Positions 30,992 to 40,624 are shown, numbered from the stretch's first letter. The stretch is 64,000 bases of DNA from Rhodopseudomonas sp. BAL398 (GCF_033001325.1 NZ_CP133111.1:4046501-4110500); one strand, 5' to 3'. Notes: generated by a model from the letters alone, not told the origin. Translations and numbers: made by a program.

Positions 30992-31477
30992 TTACCCCGC
31001 GGGATCGGTAGCGGGCTGGCTGGCGGCGACGCCGCGCTTGAGGTTGATGCGGTCGCGCGATGATACCCCCAGAAGATCGGCAGCGCGCCAGACCACATTC
31101 TCCTCGAATTCGGTGACGTTACCGTCGGCATAAACCAGCTCCCACATCATTTCGATGATGCGCAACCGGCCCTGCTCGTCGACGGTGCGCATGATGACGC
31201 TGGTGAACTGGAAGAGATCGACGGAGTCGCCCTCCATCAAGGTGGCAGATTTGATCAGCCGGCCGGCGCTGCCGGGATCGAGCCCGAACCGGCTTTCCAG
31301 CAGCGCATGCAGCTTCTGCTTTTCGACGTCGGACGGTTCGCCGTCGAGCGAAATCACATGGATCAGCAGTGCGGTGGCGGCGAGGCGATATCCGTTTTCG
31401 TCGAACGTCAGAGCCTCTTGCTCGTCCTCGGCGGGCCCGACCACATCGGCGATGAACTGGCGTAGTTTGGCTAGCAT
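30992..31477 (-). CDS. TerB-like (tellurite-resistance family) protein
   Basis: A 161-residue acidic helical protein matching the stand-alone TerB/DjlA-like domain: RLAATALLIHVISLDGEPSD near 35-54, and MMWELVYADGNVTEFEENVVW (about 110-130), the repeated acidic motif thought to bind divalent metal. The family is associated with stress and phage-related chemical-resistance systems, but no ter operon is nearby. ATG 31477 is preferred over TTG 31486. Confidence 0.82.
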   Translation of the reverse strand: MLAKLRQFIADVVGPAEDEQEALTFDENGYRLAATALLIHVISLDGEPSDVEKQKLHALLESRFGLDPGSAGRLIKSATLMEGDSVDLFQFTSVIMRTVDEQGRLRIIEMMWELVYADGNVTEFEENVVWRAADLLGVSSRDRINLKRGVAASQPATDPAG

Positions 31478-31606
31478 GCGGTTCAAACCATTAAGAGAAG
31501 CCGCGGCGCGCGGCGATATTTTATTGCGTGAAAATGCAACGCGCGCAATCCGGGGCGGTTCCGGGGCGGAACATGACGGTTTGGCAATCCGCCGTCGGCC
31601 ACGAAG

Positions 31607-33016
31607 CTACAAGATCTCGTAAACCATCACTCTGTCGGCGATGCCGCGCAGCGCCGCCTGCTTCTCGATCGGCCGAATCGCCTCTTTGTCCAGCAACGCG
31701 GCGACCGCCGGCGCCGCAATGACTGGGCCGGTGATATGGATCGCCTGCGAGGTCGCCAGACCCTGCACCCGCGCCGCGATATTGACGGTCTGGCCGAAAT
31801 AATCCTGCCGCTCGTTCAGCATCACCGCCAGGCAGGGTCCCTCGTGGATACCGATCTTGACCACCAGATCCTGGGTGCCGCGCTGTTGATTGAGCGCGTC
31901 CATCGCGGCGCGCATCCGCAGGCCCGCGGCCAGCGCGTGTTCCGGCCGCACGAAGGTCGCCATCACGGCGTCGCCGATGGTTTTCACCACCGCGCCCTTT
32001 TCGGACGCAATGATCTCGACCAGCGCGTGGAAATGCGCGCGAACCAGATCGAAGGCGTGCAGATCGCCGACCCGCTCATACAGCGCGGTAGAGCCTTTGA
32101 GGTCGGTGAACAGGAAGGTCAGCGAGGTGATCTTCAGCCGCTGATCGATCGTCAGATTGTCGGCCTTGAAGATGTCGCGGAAGGTCTGGTTGGTCAGCAT
32201 CCGTTTGGCGGTGAGGAACGGTTTTCGCTTGCCGATCAAATGATGCAGCGCGTCGGCGGCGATCAGCACCGAGGGCAGAACCCGGCTGTCGGTCTGGTTG
32301 TCGAGCGACAGCTGCAACGGCCCGGGCCGCAGCGTCACGGTCTCGACCGGCGCCGGCGCGCCGGTGTAGGTCAAGGCCAGACGCTGCGGCTCGTCGGTCG
32401 GCTCGCCCTGGACGTCGATGAATTGTGCCGCATGGGTCACCGGCTCGAACACGATGATGAACTCGGCCGGCAAGCGCAGCGCCATCTCGGCCTTGGCGTG
32501 CGGCGCCAGCTCGCGCGCGTCGATCACCACCTTGTCGGAGAGCGTCGCGAAGGAATCGCCGCTGAGATCGATCCCCGAGCTCCAGAACACCTGCTTGAAA
32601 TAGTCCCAGATCGGCAGCGTATGCGGATCATGCGCGGCGATCCGCCGGATCCCGGGGCTGACGGTGAAGGCGACCTCGACCTGTTCATCCACCGAGGCCT
32701 CGTAGCCGCAGCCGCACAACCCGCAATGATAGTCATCGTGCCGCAGCGACTTCAACGTGTCATGGGCGTCGAGCACGCCGCCGCAGCCGGGGCACAGCAC
32801 GTTCCAGGTCAGGTCGAACAGGCCGAGCCGCGACGCATGCAGGAAACCGGCGATCGCCTTCTCCTCGTCGAGCCCGGTGCGGCTCGCGAAATCCAGCACA
32901 TTGATCCGGTTCAGCGCATCGTCCGTACCGGTCTCGATCAGATCCGCGATCGCGTCGGCGACGGCCGGGTCGGCGGACAGTTTCAGCGATGAAAATTGGG
33001 CCTGGGATTGGCTCAT
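31607..33016 (-). CDS. Adenylate/guanylate cyclase with N-terminal DUF5939 zinc-ribbon region
   Basis: A 469-residue class III cyclase. The N-terminal portion carries a CxxC pair set (NVLCPGCGGVLDAH and HCGLCGCGYEAS), characteristic of the DUF5939 sensor half. The catalytic domain (about 285-460) contains TFLFTDLKGSTALYERVGD with metal-binding Asp, VKTIGDAVMATF with the second Asp, and IGIHEGPCLAV. It is expected to make cAMP. The start at 33016 (MSQSQAQFSS) is chosen. A P450 gene lies upstream. Confidence 0.9.
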   Translation of the reverse strand: MSQSQAQFSSLKLSADPAVADAIADLIETGTDDALNRINVLDFASRTGLDEEKAIAGFLHASRLGLFDLTWNVLCPGCGGVLDAHDTLKSLRHDDYHCGLCGCGYEASVDEQVEVAFTVSPGIRRIAAHDPHTLPIWDYFKQVFWSSGIDLSGDSFATLSDKVVIDARELAPHAKAEMALRLPAEFIIVFEPVTHAAQFIDVQGEPTDEPQRLALTYTGAPAPVETVTLRPGPLQLSLDNQTDSRVLPSVLIAADALHHLIGKRKPFLTAKRMLTNQTFRDIFKADNLTIDQRLKITSLTFLFTDLKGSTALYERVGDLHAFDLVRAHFHALVEIIASEKGAVVKTIGDAVMATFVRPEHALAAGLRMRAAMDALNQQRGTQDLVVKIGIHEGPCLAVMLNERQDYFGQTVNIAARVQGLATSQAIHITGPVIAAPAVAALLDKEAIRPIEKQAALRGIADRVMVYEIL

Positions 33017-33062
33017 AACGCTCCATTCAAACATTTTCCGGATGCAATCCGATGACGATGCG

Positions 33063-34460
33063 TCAACGCCGGCTGATGCGGAACATCGGCGAGCGATCCG
33101 GCTGGGTGGTGACGACGCCGAGCGGCAACACCGGCGCGCGGTCGACCAGTTCGACCCGAAACGTGCCGATCAGCCGGGCCAGCGCTAGCGTCGCTTCCAC
33201 CACGGCGAAATGCGCGCCGATGCAGACCCGCGGCCCGACCCCGAACGGCAGATAGGCGAAGCGGTCGGGCGGCGGCGCGCCGGGCAGGAAGCGCTCGGGC
33301 AGGAAGGCGTTGGGCTCTCGCCACAGCTTCTCATGCCGGTGCAGCAGCCACGGCGCAATCAGCACGATGTCGTTGCGGGCGAGCGTCATGCCGGCCACCT
33401 GGTCCGGCCCCGCCGCGGCCCGCGCGATCAGAAAGGCCGGCGGATACAGCCGCAGGGTTTCGTCGAGCACCGCGCGGGTGAACGGCAGGCGCTCGAGCTG
33501 CGGCGCGCCTCCCCCCGACACGGCACGCGCTTCCGTCGCCACCCGCTCCTGGGTCTGCGGATCGAGCGCCAACAGATACAGCGCCCAGAACAGCGCCGTG
33601 GCGGTGGTCTCGTGACCGGCCAGAATCATGGTGGCGACCTGGTCGCCAAGCTGATCGTCGGAAAATGCCGCGCCGGTTTCCGGATCGCGCGCCGCCACCG
33701 TCAGGTCGAACAGGTCGCGCGGCGGCGCGCCCTCGTTCTTGCCGGCAGCGCGACGCTCGGCGATCAGCATCGCCACGAAGCGGACCCAGCGCTTGCGGAA
33801 CACGGCGCGCGACAGATCGTGCGGCGTCGGCCACCACAGCGGCAGCAGCAGGTCGAGCAAGCGCGGCCGTCCCAGCCGAATGCCGTAATCGATCACGAAG
33901 TCCCGCAGCGTGCGGCCATGCTGCTGCATCCCGAACGAAAACATCGTCCGTCCGGCGATCTCCAGCGCCATCAGCTGCATCGCTTCGCGCAGATCGACAG
34001 GGCGGTCGCGCCGCCGATCGAGATCGGCGATGGCCTCGTCGGCGGCCGAGATCATGTGCGGCACCAGCATGCCGACCGCGCGCGGCGTGAAGGCCGGCGC
34101 CAGGGTCCGGCGCTGGTGTTTCCAGGCGCGGCCTTCGGCCAGCAGCAGGCCCTCGCCGAGCATCGGCCGCAACACGCGAATGCCGGCCGCGGTGCGGGTG
34201 TAGTTCTCGTAATTATCGACCAGCACATGCCGGATCGCATCCGGCGCGTTGAGGATGAGGCTGCCATGGCCGAAGAACCGGCCTTTGATCACATCCTCCT
34301 CATAGGCCTGCTGGCCCCAGGTTTCGATCGCGCTGGTGCGCATCGCCGCGAGTTGGCCAAGCGTCGACATGCCCGGCGGCGCCCGCGGCGGGCTCGGCGG
34401 CACCAGCGCTGCGCGCGGCACCGCGTCGGATTGTCGAGCTTGGGCTTCGGCGATGCTCAC
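33063..34460 (-). CDS. Cytochrome P450
   Basis: A 465-residue P450 resembling bacterial CYP4/CYP102-like long-chain families more than camphor-type ones. Helix I is ILAGHETTATALFW, helix K is DETLRLYPPAF (ExxR), and the heme loop FGVGPRVCIGAHFAV contains the Cys ligand. It begins at GTG 34460 with GAGG upstream. The reductase partner is not adjacent. It faces the divergent MFS gene. It is separate from the catabolic P450 at 60.1 kb. Confidence 0.92.
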   Translation of the reverse strand: MSIAEAQARQSDAVPRAALVPPSPPRAPPGMSTLGQLAAMRTSAIETWGQQAYEEDVIKGRFFGHGSLILNAPDAIRHVLVDNYENYTRTAAGIRVLRPMLGEGLLLAEGRAWKHQRRTLAPAFTPRAVGMLVPHMISAADEAIADLDRRRDRPVDLREAMQLMALEIAGRTMFSFGMQQHGRTLRDFVIDYGIRLGRPRLLDLLLPLWWPTPHDLSRAVFRKRWVRFVAMLIAERRAAGKNEGAPPRDLFDLTVAARDPETGAAFSDDQLGDQVATMILAGHETTATALFWALYLLALDPQTQERVATEARAVSGGGAPQLERLPFTRAVLDETLRLYPPAFLIARAAAGPDQVAGMTLARNDIVLIAPWLLHRHEKLWREPNAFLPERFLPGAPPPDRFAYLPFGVGPRVCIGAHFAVVEATLALARLIGTFRVELVDRAPVLPLGVVTTQPDRSPMFRISRR

Positions 34461-34684
34461 GGGCGGCCTCGCTACGGATCAGGGACGCCGGTTGGCGGTT
34501 TGTATTCATATCAGGTCGCTTCCCCGCGCGTTCAAGACGTCGGAACCGGGCGCCCCGGCAGGCGCGGATGCCGCGGCCGAGGCGCGCCGTAAGCACTGGA
34601 CAGCGCGGCGGCTTCACGGGCATCACTAAGGCAGCGTCGGGAATCGGATAGCGGCGAGTCGATACGACATTGGGTGGAAACGGC

Positions 34685-36370
34685 ATGGCGGAAACTCCAG
34701 GGCGAAGGCAGTTCGCGGCCGACGGCGTCGCCGCGCCGCTGCGTCACGCGCTGTTCCGCCGGATCTGGCTGGCCAGCCTGCTGTCGAATCTCGGGTTGAT
34801 GATCCTGGCCGTGGGCGCGGCCTGGGAAATGACGCTGATGACCCCGTCGGCCGACAAGGTGGCGCTGGTGCAGACCGCCTTGATGTTGCCGATCATGCTG
34901 ATCTCGATGCCGGCCGGGGCGATCGCCGACATGTATGACCGACGCGTGGTGGCGCTGGTGGCGCTGATGATCGCGCTGACCGGCGCCACCGCCCTGACGG
35001 TGCTGAACCAAATCGGGCTGGTGACGCCGGAGATCCTGCTGGCATTCTGCTTTGTCGTCGGCAGCGGCATGGCGCTGTTCGGTCCGGCCTGGCAGTCCTC
35101 GGTCAGCGAACAGGTGCCGCCCGAAACGCTGCCGTCGGCGGTGGCGCTGAACGGCATCAGCTATAATATCGCGCGCAGCTTTGGCCCCGCGATCGGCGGC
35201 ATCGTGGTGGCGACCGCCGGCGCGGTGGCGGCCTTCGCCGCCAATGCGGTGCTGTATCTGCCGCTGCTGATCGTGCTGTTCCTGTGGCGTCGGCAAAGCG
35301 AGGTGTCGCGGCTGCCGCGCGAGCGGCTGAACCGGGCGATCGTCTCCGGGGTGCGCTACATCGCCAACTCGCCGTCGATCCGGATCGTGCTGGCGCGAAC
35401 CCTGGCGACCGGGATCGCCGGCGGCTCGATTTCGGCGCTGATGCCGCTGGTGGCCCGCGACCTGCTGCAGGGCGGCGCCCAGACTTACGGCATCATGTTG
35501 GGCGCGTTCGGAATGGGCGCGGTGGTCGGCGCGCTCAATATCGGGATCATGCGCAAGCGGCTCAGCGCCGAGGCGTCGGTGCGCGGCTGCGCGCTGATCA
35601 TGGGCGCGGCGATCGCCGTGATGGCAGTCAGCAGCTCGCCGCTGATCACCGCCGCGGCGCTGGTGGTCGCCGGGGCGGTATGGATGGCGGCGATCGCCTT
35701 GTTCAACATCGGGGTGCAGCTGTCGGCGCCGCGCTGGGTGGCGGGCCGCGCGCTGGCGGCGTTCCAGGCCGCGATTGCCGGCGGCATCGCGATCGGCAGC
35801 TGGGGCTGGGGCTATGTCACTGACCAGCTCGGGGTCGAACAGGCGCTGCTGATTTCGGCCGCGACGATGTTCGCCTCTCCGCTGCTCGGGCTGTGGCTGC
35901 GGATGCCGCCGGTCGGCTCGCGCACCGAGGACGCCGCGGTGCTGGCCGATCCGGAGGTGCAATTGGCGCTGACCGGGCGCAGCGGCCCGCTGGTGGTCGA
36001 GATCGAGTACCGAGTCGATCAGGATCACGCCCGCGCGTTTCACAATGTGATGCAGGACGTGCAACTCAGCCGCCAGCGCAACGGTGCCTATGGCTGGTCG
36101 ATCGCCCGCGATATCGCCAATCCGGAATTGTGGACGGAGCGCTATCACTGCCCGACCTGGCTGGATTATCTACGCCAGCGCAATCGCTCGACCCAGGCCG
36201 ATCGCGAGCTGCATCAGCGCGCCATCGCGTTTCATCTCGGCCCGGACCCGATCCAGGTGCGGCGGATGCTGGAGCGTCCGTTCGGATCGGTGCGCTGGAA
36301 GGACGCCTCGCCCGACCGCGCCGGAATCGAGGTGGTGCCGGTGACCGGCGTCAGCGGCGGCCCATCCTGA
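34685..36370 (+). CDS. MFS transporter (EntS/MFS_3-like) with C-terminal extension
   Basis: A 561-residue protein. Residues 1-about 410 form a 12-helix major facilitator of the enterobactin-exporter (MFS_3) type (LRHALFRRIWLASLLSNLGL; MYDRRVVALVALMIALTGA). Residues about 430-550 are a soluble Dabb-like extension (VVEIEYRVDQDHARAFHNVM ... GAYGWSIARD), a known architecture in this family. It probably exports a small hydrophobic compound. It is divergent from the P450 gene. Confidence 0.88.
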   Translation: MAETPGRRQFAADGVAAPLRHALFRRIWLASLLSNLGLMILAVGAAWEMTLMTPSADKVALVQTALMLPIMLISMPAGAIADMYDRRVVALVALMIALTGATALTVLNQIGLVTPEILLAFCFVVGSGMALFGPAWQSSVSEQVPPETLPSAVALNGISYNIARSFGPAIGGIVVATAGAVAAFAANAVLYLPLLIVLFLWRRQSEVSRLPRERLNRAIVSGVRYIANSPSIRIVLARTLATGIAGGSISALMPLVARDLLQGGAQTYGIMLGAFGMGAVVGALNIGIMRKRLSAEASVRGCALIMGAAIAVMAVSSSPLITAAALVVAGAVWMAAIALFNIGVQLSAPRWVAGRALAAFQAAIAGGIAIGSWGWGYVTDQLGVEQALLISAATMFASPLLGLWLRMPPVGSRTEDAAVLADPEVQLALTGRSGPLVVEIEYRVDQDHARAFHNVMQDVQLSRQRNGAYGWSIARDIANPELWTERYHCPTWLDYLRQRNRSTQADRELHQRAIAFHLGPDPIQVRRMLERPFGSVRWKDASPDRAGIEVVPVTGVSGGPS

Positions 36371-36456
36371 GCGGCGCCGAGCATTTGCGATTCTGATCGA
36401 TCAGAACCGCAGCTTTGGAATGTTGTTTTGACGCGTTTTCGCTTCGCTCGAATTCG

Positions 36457-36678
36457 CTATTGGCCGTGGTCGGCCAAGGCCTTGGCGCAGCTCTTGCTCA
36501 GCTTGGCGCGATGCTGCTGCAGGCAGGCCAGGATCACCATGTCGTCTTGATCCATCAGCGCGCGGCAAAACCGCGAGACGTCGCGGGCGCAGCCGGGGTC
36601 GTGGCGCGGACGGCCCTGCTGCGCCGAGGCGGCGGAGGCCACCAGCACGATAGCTGCGATCCCGGCAATCTTCTTCAT
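36457..36678 (-). CDS. Small secreted cysteine-rich repeat protein
   Basis: A 73-residue protein with a signal peptide (1-19, MKKIAGIAAIVLVASAASA) and a mature part with four Cys in the pattern of the GLG1-type cysteine-rich repeat (DPGCARDVSRFCRALM ... ACLQQHRAKLSKSCAKAL). It is probably periplasmic. The function is unknown. Confidence 0.75.
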   Translation of the reverse strand: MKKIAGIAAIVLVASAASAQQGRPRHDPGCARDVSRFCRALMDQDDMVILACLQQHRAKLSKSCAKALADHGQ

Positions 36679-36709
36679 CGATAGGACTCCATACATCCGG
36701 CCCTCCCGA

Positions 36710-37048
36710 TCACTTGCGCGGGGTGATGATGGTCGGCTTGGTCATTTCGACGACGTCCTTGGCTTGATCGGTCAGCACCCGAAACTGGGCCTGCAGGAAT
36801 TCGGTCTGGATCCGCGCGACATCCTGAAAATCCTTGGCGTGCATCATCTTCTCGGAGAAATCGAAGGTCGCCGCGACGTTGCGGTCGACATAGCCCTTCA
36901 GCGTGGTGGCCTGGCTGCTGCTGCCCATCGGAGCGACCGACAGGCTCTTTTCGATGAACTGCAGATAGTTGGTCATCGCGCCACGCGCCTGCTCGAGATT
37001 CTTGCTCATCAAGTTGAGAATGACGTCGGAGGAATCCTTGTCTGCCAT
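36710..37048 (-). CDS. Phasin family protein
   Basis: A 112-residue helical phasin-like protein of the kind that coats polyhydroxyalkanoate granules: LNLMSKNLEQARGAMTNYLQ, DFSEKMMHAKDFQDVARIQT and EFLQAQFRVLTDQAKDVVEM form amphipathic helices. AGGAG lies 6 nt before ATG 37048, which decides against the ATG just upstream at 37051. No PHA synthase gene is close by. Confidence 0.85.
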   Translation of the reverse strand: MADKDSSDVILNLMSKNLEQARGAMTNYLQFIEKSLSVAPMGSSSQATTLKGYVDRNVAATFDFSEKMMHAKDFQDVARIQTEFLQAQFRVLTDQAKDVVEMTKPTIITPRK

Positions 37049-37214
37049 CATGATCTCCTGGGGCTATGATCGGCGGCCGCGTCACGGCCGCCGGGGCACT
37101 GGCGCAACGCTGACGCCCGGCGTCAGACCGCGGCGGGATGATTGTCGTCTCGTCGCGCCGCAGCTGATCTTCGCGCGTGATCCGAAACCCGCATCCGATT
37201 TCCGGGATCGCGCG

Positions 37215-37619
37215 CTAATTGAACCGGGCATTGTCGAGCCGGTCAGCGACCCGTTGCGCCCGGTAGATCTCGGAGATGTACCAGATCAGGGCGACAACGG
37301 CGATGATCCGGACGAAAGCCGGCGGGATCATCAACCCCAGCGCGATCAGCCCGAGCGCAACCGCGGCCGACTTCACCAGCTTGTCCTGATCCTCCAGGAA
37401 CGGCGCGAAGTGTCGCCGGTTCTCGCTGTTCCACAATGGCGGCTTGAGACGGTGGAGGCCAAAACTGGCCCATGCGTCCTTGAAGCCGAGTTGGCGCGCC
37501 CACAACAGGTATAGGGTGATCCAGAACGCCAGAAACACCACAACCGGTGCCATCGGTCCGGCGGCAGCGGCGGCGACAATCAATAGCGCGACAGCGAATA
37601 AGATAATCCAGTTTTGCAT
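37215..37619 (-). CDS. Hypothetical membrane protein
   Basis: A 134-residue protein. Helices lie at about 2-20 (NWIILFAVALLIVAAAAAG), 25-42 (VVVFLAFWITLYLLWAR) and 88-118 (AAVALGLIALGLMIPPAFVR), with a polar loop between them. No family is recognised. The start at 37619 places helix 1 at the N terminus. Confidence 0.6.
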   Translation of the reverse strand: MQNWIILFAVALLIVAAAAAGPMAPVVVFLAFWITLYLLWARQLGFKDAWASFGLHRLKPPLWNSENRRHFAPFLEDQDKLVKSAAVALGLIALGLMIPPAFVRIIAVVALIWYISEIYRAQRVADRLDNARFN

Positions 37620-37701
37620 CGGAATAGCCTTTGGTTCTGATTTGGCGATGCCCCGGTCAGCCTGCCGATCCGAGACATCCACCACTTGCTGTTTTGCGGC
37701 G

Positions 37702-38058
37702 TCACTTGCGCGCGCAGGAGACGACTATCTGGCTCGATGTCGGGCCGCAGCCGGCCGTCATCTGGCCATCCGCCACCGTCAACCGGTCGCTGAATTTGGC
37801 GCTGGTGGGACCGATACAGATCGCCGACACCAGGGCCTCGTCGGACGAACACGTCGTCGGGCAACCGTCGGCGGCACATGACGAGGAGACCACGGCACGG
37901 AACGTGATCGGCGGAGGAACCGGCGCTGGCGCCTCTGCTGGCGCCGCGGCGGCGGCCGACTCGATCAGGCCAGCCCGCGAACCACCCTCGCGCGTGGCAA
38001 CGGCAAGGACGGCAACAATGATGAAGGCGGATATTAACATCATGGTAGATGAGCGCAT
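37702..38058 (-). CDS. Secreted cysteine-containing hypothetical protein
   Basis: A 118-residue protein with a signal peptide or anchor (about 5-22, TMMLISAFIIVAVLAVAT), an Ala/Pro-rich linker (AAAAAPAEAPAPVPPP) and a short domain with six Cys (SSSCAADGCPTTCSSDEALV ... GCGPTSSQIVVSCARK). It is probably disulfide-bonded in the periplasm. No family is recognised. Confidence 0.6.
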   Translation of the reverse strand: MRSSTMMLISAFIIVAVLAVATREGGSRAGLIESAAAAAPAEAPAPVPPPITFRAVVSSSCAADGCPTTCSSDEALVSAICIGPTSAKFSDRLTVADGQMTAGCGPTSSQIVVSCARK

Positions 38059-38390
38059 AATACCTCCATACCTTTGATAAAGGGATCGATACCAGCCGTA
38101 ACGTCGACATCGTAACAGTGCCGGCGAAATCGAATAGAGCCAAGTTGCAATTAGGCTTAAGCGGTTTCAACAGCGGCGCCGGCTGGTGCGCTGCAACGCG
38201 GCGGGGCGGACTATAATCGCAGCGGCGGCCGGCGCGGCACCATCAGTAGTGGTATCAGGACGCCACGCCTTGGCCGGCGATCACGTCCCGAGCCGCCGGG
38301 TGGCAGGCGGCAGGGCAGCCGAAACCGGTTACGGAAACCAGAAGCAAAGGGACCAAGAGAGAGCGGTCGGGTGCGAATACGACGCTCGTA
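38059..38390. other. Intergenic region, nothing recognised
   Basis: A gap of 332 bp. A frame at 38186-38443 (plus) has no domain and overlaps the end of the TetR gene. I see no RNA gene, repeat or clear promoter. Confidence 0.4.
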
Positions 38391-39017
38391 TCAATCGGTG
38401 CGCGCGATGCCGTTCATCAGCATATCCATGCTCGCCTTGGTAAAACACTCGATGTCGATCGCGCGTCGCGTGCCGAACATCAGTGACCACACACTCAGCA
38501 GCAATGAGGGACTGATCAGAATTTCGGCGGAGAGCGTGGCCGGGGACGCGCGGAATTCGCCGGCGGCAATCCCGCCGTCGATCAGGTCGCGGACACGCTG
38601 CAGCATCGGGTGGATGAATTCGTCATAATGCTTGTCGACGAGATCGGGAAACCTGAATCCATCACAAATCAGAAAACGCAGAACTTCGCGTGACGACCTA
38701 TCCTGGGAGATGCGCTGATACATGAAGATCATCATCGCGTTCAATCGCTCGGCATATGACCCTGTGAGCGTCGCGGCGTGTTTTTCCAGATCGGGAAAGA
38801 GAGCTTGCGACTTAAAGCGCACCATCTCGGTGAAGACGCGCTCCTTGGTCCCGAAATAGAAATAGATCGTGCCCTTGGTCACGCCCACGCGTGCAGCCAC
38901 GTCCTCGATCCGAGTGGCGACATAGCCGTTCTTGGCGAATTCCTCGAACGCGGCCTCGAGAATTTCCGCCGGTCGTTCCGCCTTCCGCTGGGAGCGGATT
39001 CCACATCGCAATGCCAC
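38391..39017 (-). CDS. TetR/AcrR family transcriptional regulator
   Basis: A 208-residue regulator. The HTH spans about 15-65 (ILEAAFEEFAKNGYVATRIE, DVAARVGVTKGTIYFYFGTK), with a C-terminal helical effector domain (TetR_C type with VLRFLICDGFRFPDLVDKHY). It begins at GTG 39017. A palindrome with TTGACT/AGTCAA arms lies 25 bp upstream, which points to autoregulation. Confidence 0.88.
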   Translation of the reverse strand: MALRCGIRSQRKAERPAEILEAAFEEFAKNGYVATRIEDVAARVGVTKGTIYFYFGTKERVFTEMVRFKSQALFPDLEKHAATLTGSYAERLNAMMIFMYQRISQDRSSREVLRFLICDGFRFPDLVDKHYDEFIHPMLQRVRDLIDGGIAAGEFRASPATLSAEILISPSLLLSVWSLMFGTRRAIDIECFTKASMDMLMNGIARTD

Positions 39018-39041
39018 TAAGTTTCCATCCGATCAATTTCA

Positions 39042-39061
39042 TTGACTTATGGGTCAGTCAA
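39042..39061. promoter_or_regulatory. Candidate TetR operator
   Basis: TTGACT-N8-AGTCAA, with a GTCAGTCAATGAC direct-repeat character typical of AcrR-like sites (TGACTNAC). It overlaps the expected promoter of the TetR gene ending at 39017. Confidence 0.55.
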
Positions 39062-39101
39062 TGACTATTAGGTTTTATCTGATTGTGGGGCAATTCCACC
39101 G

Positions 39102-39374
39102 ATGTTTCTACAGGCGCCGATGATTTTTGCCATTGCCGCCGGAGCGCGTGCAGGCGGCAGGGAACCCGCGGCGGCACGGGCAACGACGCTCGTGACGTCC
39201 GATATCCTCCTGCCGGCGCGCCAGGCCTGCCCTCGCGGTGACGTCGAAGGTGCGACAGCTGCGGTCACATCTGCCGGCATTGCCGTCTTTGGTGGGGGTC
39301 TCTGGCGATGGCTTGGCCAACTTATCCTGCCCGAGAGGGCCCAGACAGCGCCGGCAACAGGCCCTACCGCATGA
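39102..39374 (+). CDS. Possible small hypothetical protein
   Basis: A 90-codon frame, MFLQAPMIFAIAAGARAGGR..., whose TGA overlaps the ATG of the next gene (ATGA at 39371). The overlap and an Ala-rich hydrophobic start are the only support. There is no domain and no clear ribosome-binding site. Confidence 0.25.
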   Translation: MFLQAPMIFAIAAGARAGGREPAAARATTLVTSDILLPARQACPRGDVEGATAAVTSAGIAVFGGGLWRWLGQLILPERAQTAPATGPTA

Positions 39375-39667
39375 CGGATAAGGATCAACCCGATGATTTG
39401 GATCTGTTCCGGGGCGTGCGGGTGCGCATGAGCCCCCTGGGCCGCGAGCGTCATCCAAAATACGGCGACCGGCGCGGCGTCATCGTCGGCCAGGGAAGCC
39501 CGAGCAGCTGGCGCGTCAAATTCGACGAGCGCAGGACCGTGCAGGCGATCCATCGCGATTATCTGGAGCGGGTACCCATTTCGTCCGGCCCGGACCGAAC
39601 CAGCGTCAATCGCGCGTCATCGCAGCACGACGGCGGCGCCGAGCAGCGCTGCCCGGACCAGGAATAG
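39371..39667 (+). CDS. Hypothetical protein with SH3/KOW-like character
   Basis: A 98-residue protein. The region FRGVRVRMSPLGRERHPKYG, then RRGVIVGQGSPSSWRVKFDE reads like a small beta-barrel (a VR.s..g......G.v.g....s..V.fD pattern). The last 25 residues are low complexity. No family is named with confidence. Confidence 0.5.
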   Translation: MTDKDQPDDLDLFRGVRVRMSPLGRERHPKYGDRRGVIVGQGSPSSWRVKFDERRTVQAIHRDYLERVPISSGPDRTSVNRASSQHDGGAEQRCPDQE

Positions 39668-39730
39668 ACAGCGCCGCAATCGAGCCGACCTTATATTGTT
39701 GAAATCCCAGCAAGGGATGCGGCTGCTGGC

Positions 39731-40624
39731 CTAGGCAGCCGGCCATTTGGCGGATTCGGCGACAAGGAAATCGGCGAAGGCCCGTGCGGAGGGCTTGGCG
39801 CCTCTGCCGTCCGGAAACACTGCGTGCAGTTCGACCGACCCCATATCCCAGTCGGCTAATACCCGAACGAGGGAGCCGTTCTCCATCTCGCCTCGGCAAC
39901 CGACGCTCGCCATCGAGGTCAGGCCGAGGCCGGCAATAGCGGCCGCTGTGGCGACTTCATTGACGGTCGCCGTCAGCCGGCCCCCCACGCGCACCGACGT
40001 GGCCTTGCCGTTCTTGCGGAACGTCCAGGCGGGGCCGAGCCGCGACGGCCCGACGATGACCGAATGCGCTGCGAGGTCGGCGGGCGTCTGGGGAACGCCG
40101 AACCGTTCGAGATAGGCCGGCGAAGCGACGATCACGCGTGGCCATGCCGCAATACGACGGGCCACTGCGGTCGAATCCGGAAGCGTGCCGAATCTCAGCC
40201 CGATATCGATGCTCTCATTCACGAAGTTCTGCCGCATGTCGTCGGCCAGCAGCTCGACCCGCAGCGCGGGGTGCTTCTCCATGAAAACTGGCAGGCGCGG
40301 CGCGATCTCCCGGATCGCGAAGGTGGATGAAAGGCCGATCCGCAAAACGCCGCGGAGTTCGCCGGTCCCGCGCACCGCGTATTCGGCTTCGTCGAGCGCG
40401 CCGAGAAGCGGTTCGACCCGTGCCAGGAAGTCGGCGCCGGCTTCGGTCAGGGTGACCGCGCGTGTCGTGCGTGTGAACAGAGCTGCGCCCATCTTGCGCT
40501 CGAGCGCCGCAATCGCGCGGGACACCGTCGGCTGAGGAATATTCAGCTCGCGCCCCCCGGCCGAGAAGCTCCCCCGCCGGGCGACGCGAACGAACAGGCG
40601 CAACGACGAGAGGTGATCATTCAT
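39731..40624 (-). CDS. LysR family transcriptional regulator
   Basis: A 297-residue LysR protein. The HTH is at 1-60 (LRLFVRVARRGSFSAGGREL, then PTVSRAIAALERKMGAALF) and the substrate-binding domain at about 88-290 (VLRIGLSSTFAIREIAPRLP). The start at 40624 is fixed by the conserved N terminus; the long frame to 40867 is spurious. It is divergent from the peroxiredoxin gene 108 bp away, its likely target. Confidence 0.93.
   Translation of the reverse strand: MNDHLSSLRLFVRVARRGSFSAGGRELNIPQPTVSRAIAALERKMGAALFTRTTRAVTLTEAGADFLARVEPLLGALDEAEYAVRGTGELRGVLRIGLSSTFAIREIAPRLPVFMEKHPALRVELLADDMRQNFVNESIDIGLRFGTLPDSTAVARRIAAWPRVIVASPAYLERFGVPQTPADLAAHSVIVGPSRLGPAWTFRKNGKATSVRVGGRLTATVNEVATAAAIAGLGLTSMASVGCRGEMENGSLVRVLADWDMGSVELHAVFPDGRGAKPSARAFADFLVAESAKWPAA

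Noticed and set aside
33210-34592. 460-codon plus-strand frame opposite the first P450 gene
   Set aside because: The minus strand carries complete P450 motifs; the plus-strand frame has none.
38186-38443. 85-codon plus-strand frame between the Cys-rich protein and TetR genes
   Set aside because: Overlaps the TetR gene end and has no motif.
39102-39374. Frame ending in an ATGA overlap, considered as a firm gene
   Set aside because: Kept only as a low-confidence feature because the single overlap is weak evidence and no domain or Shine-Dalgarno supports it.
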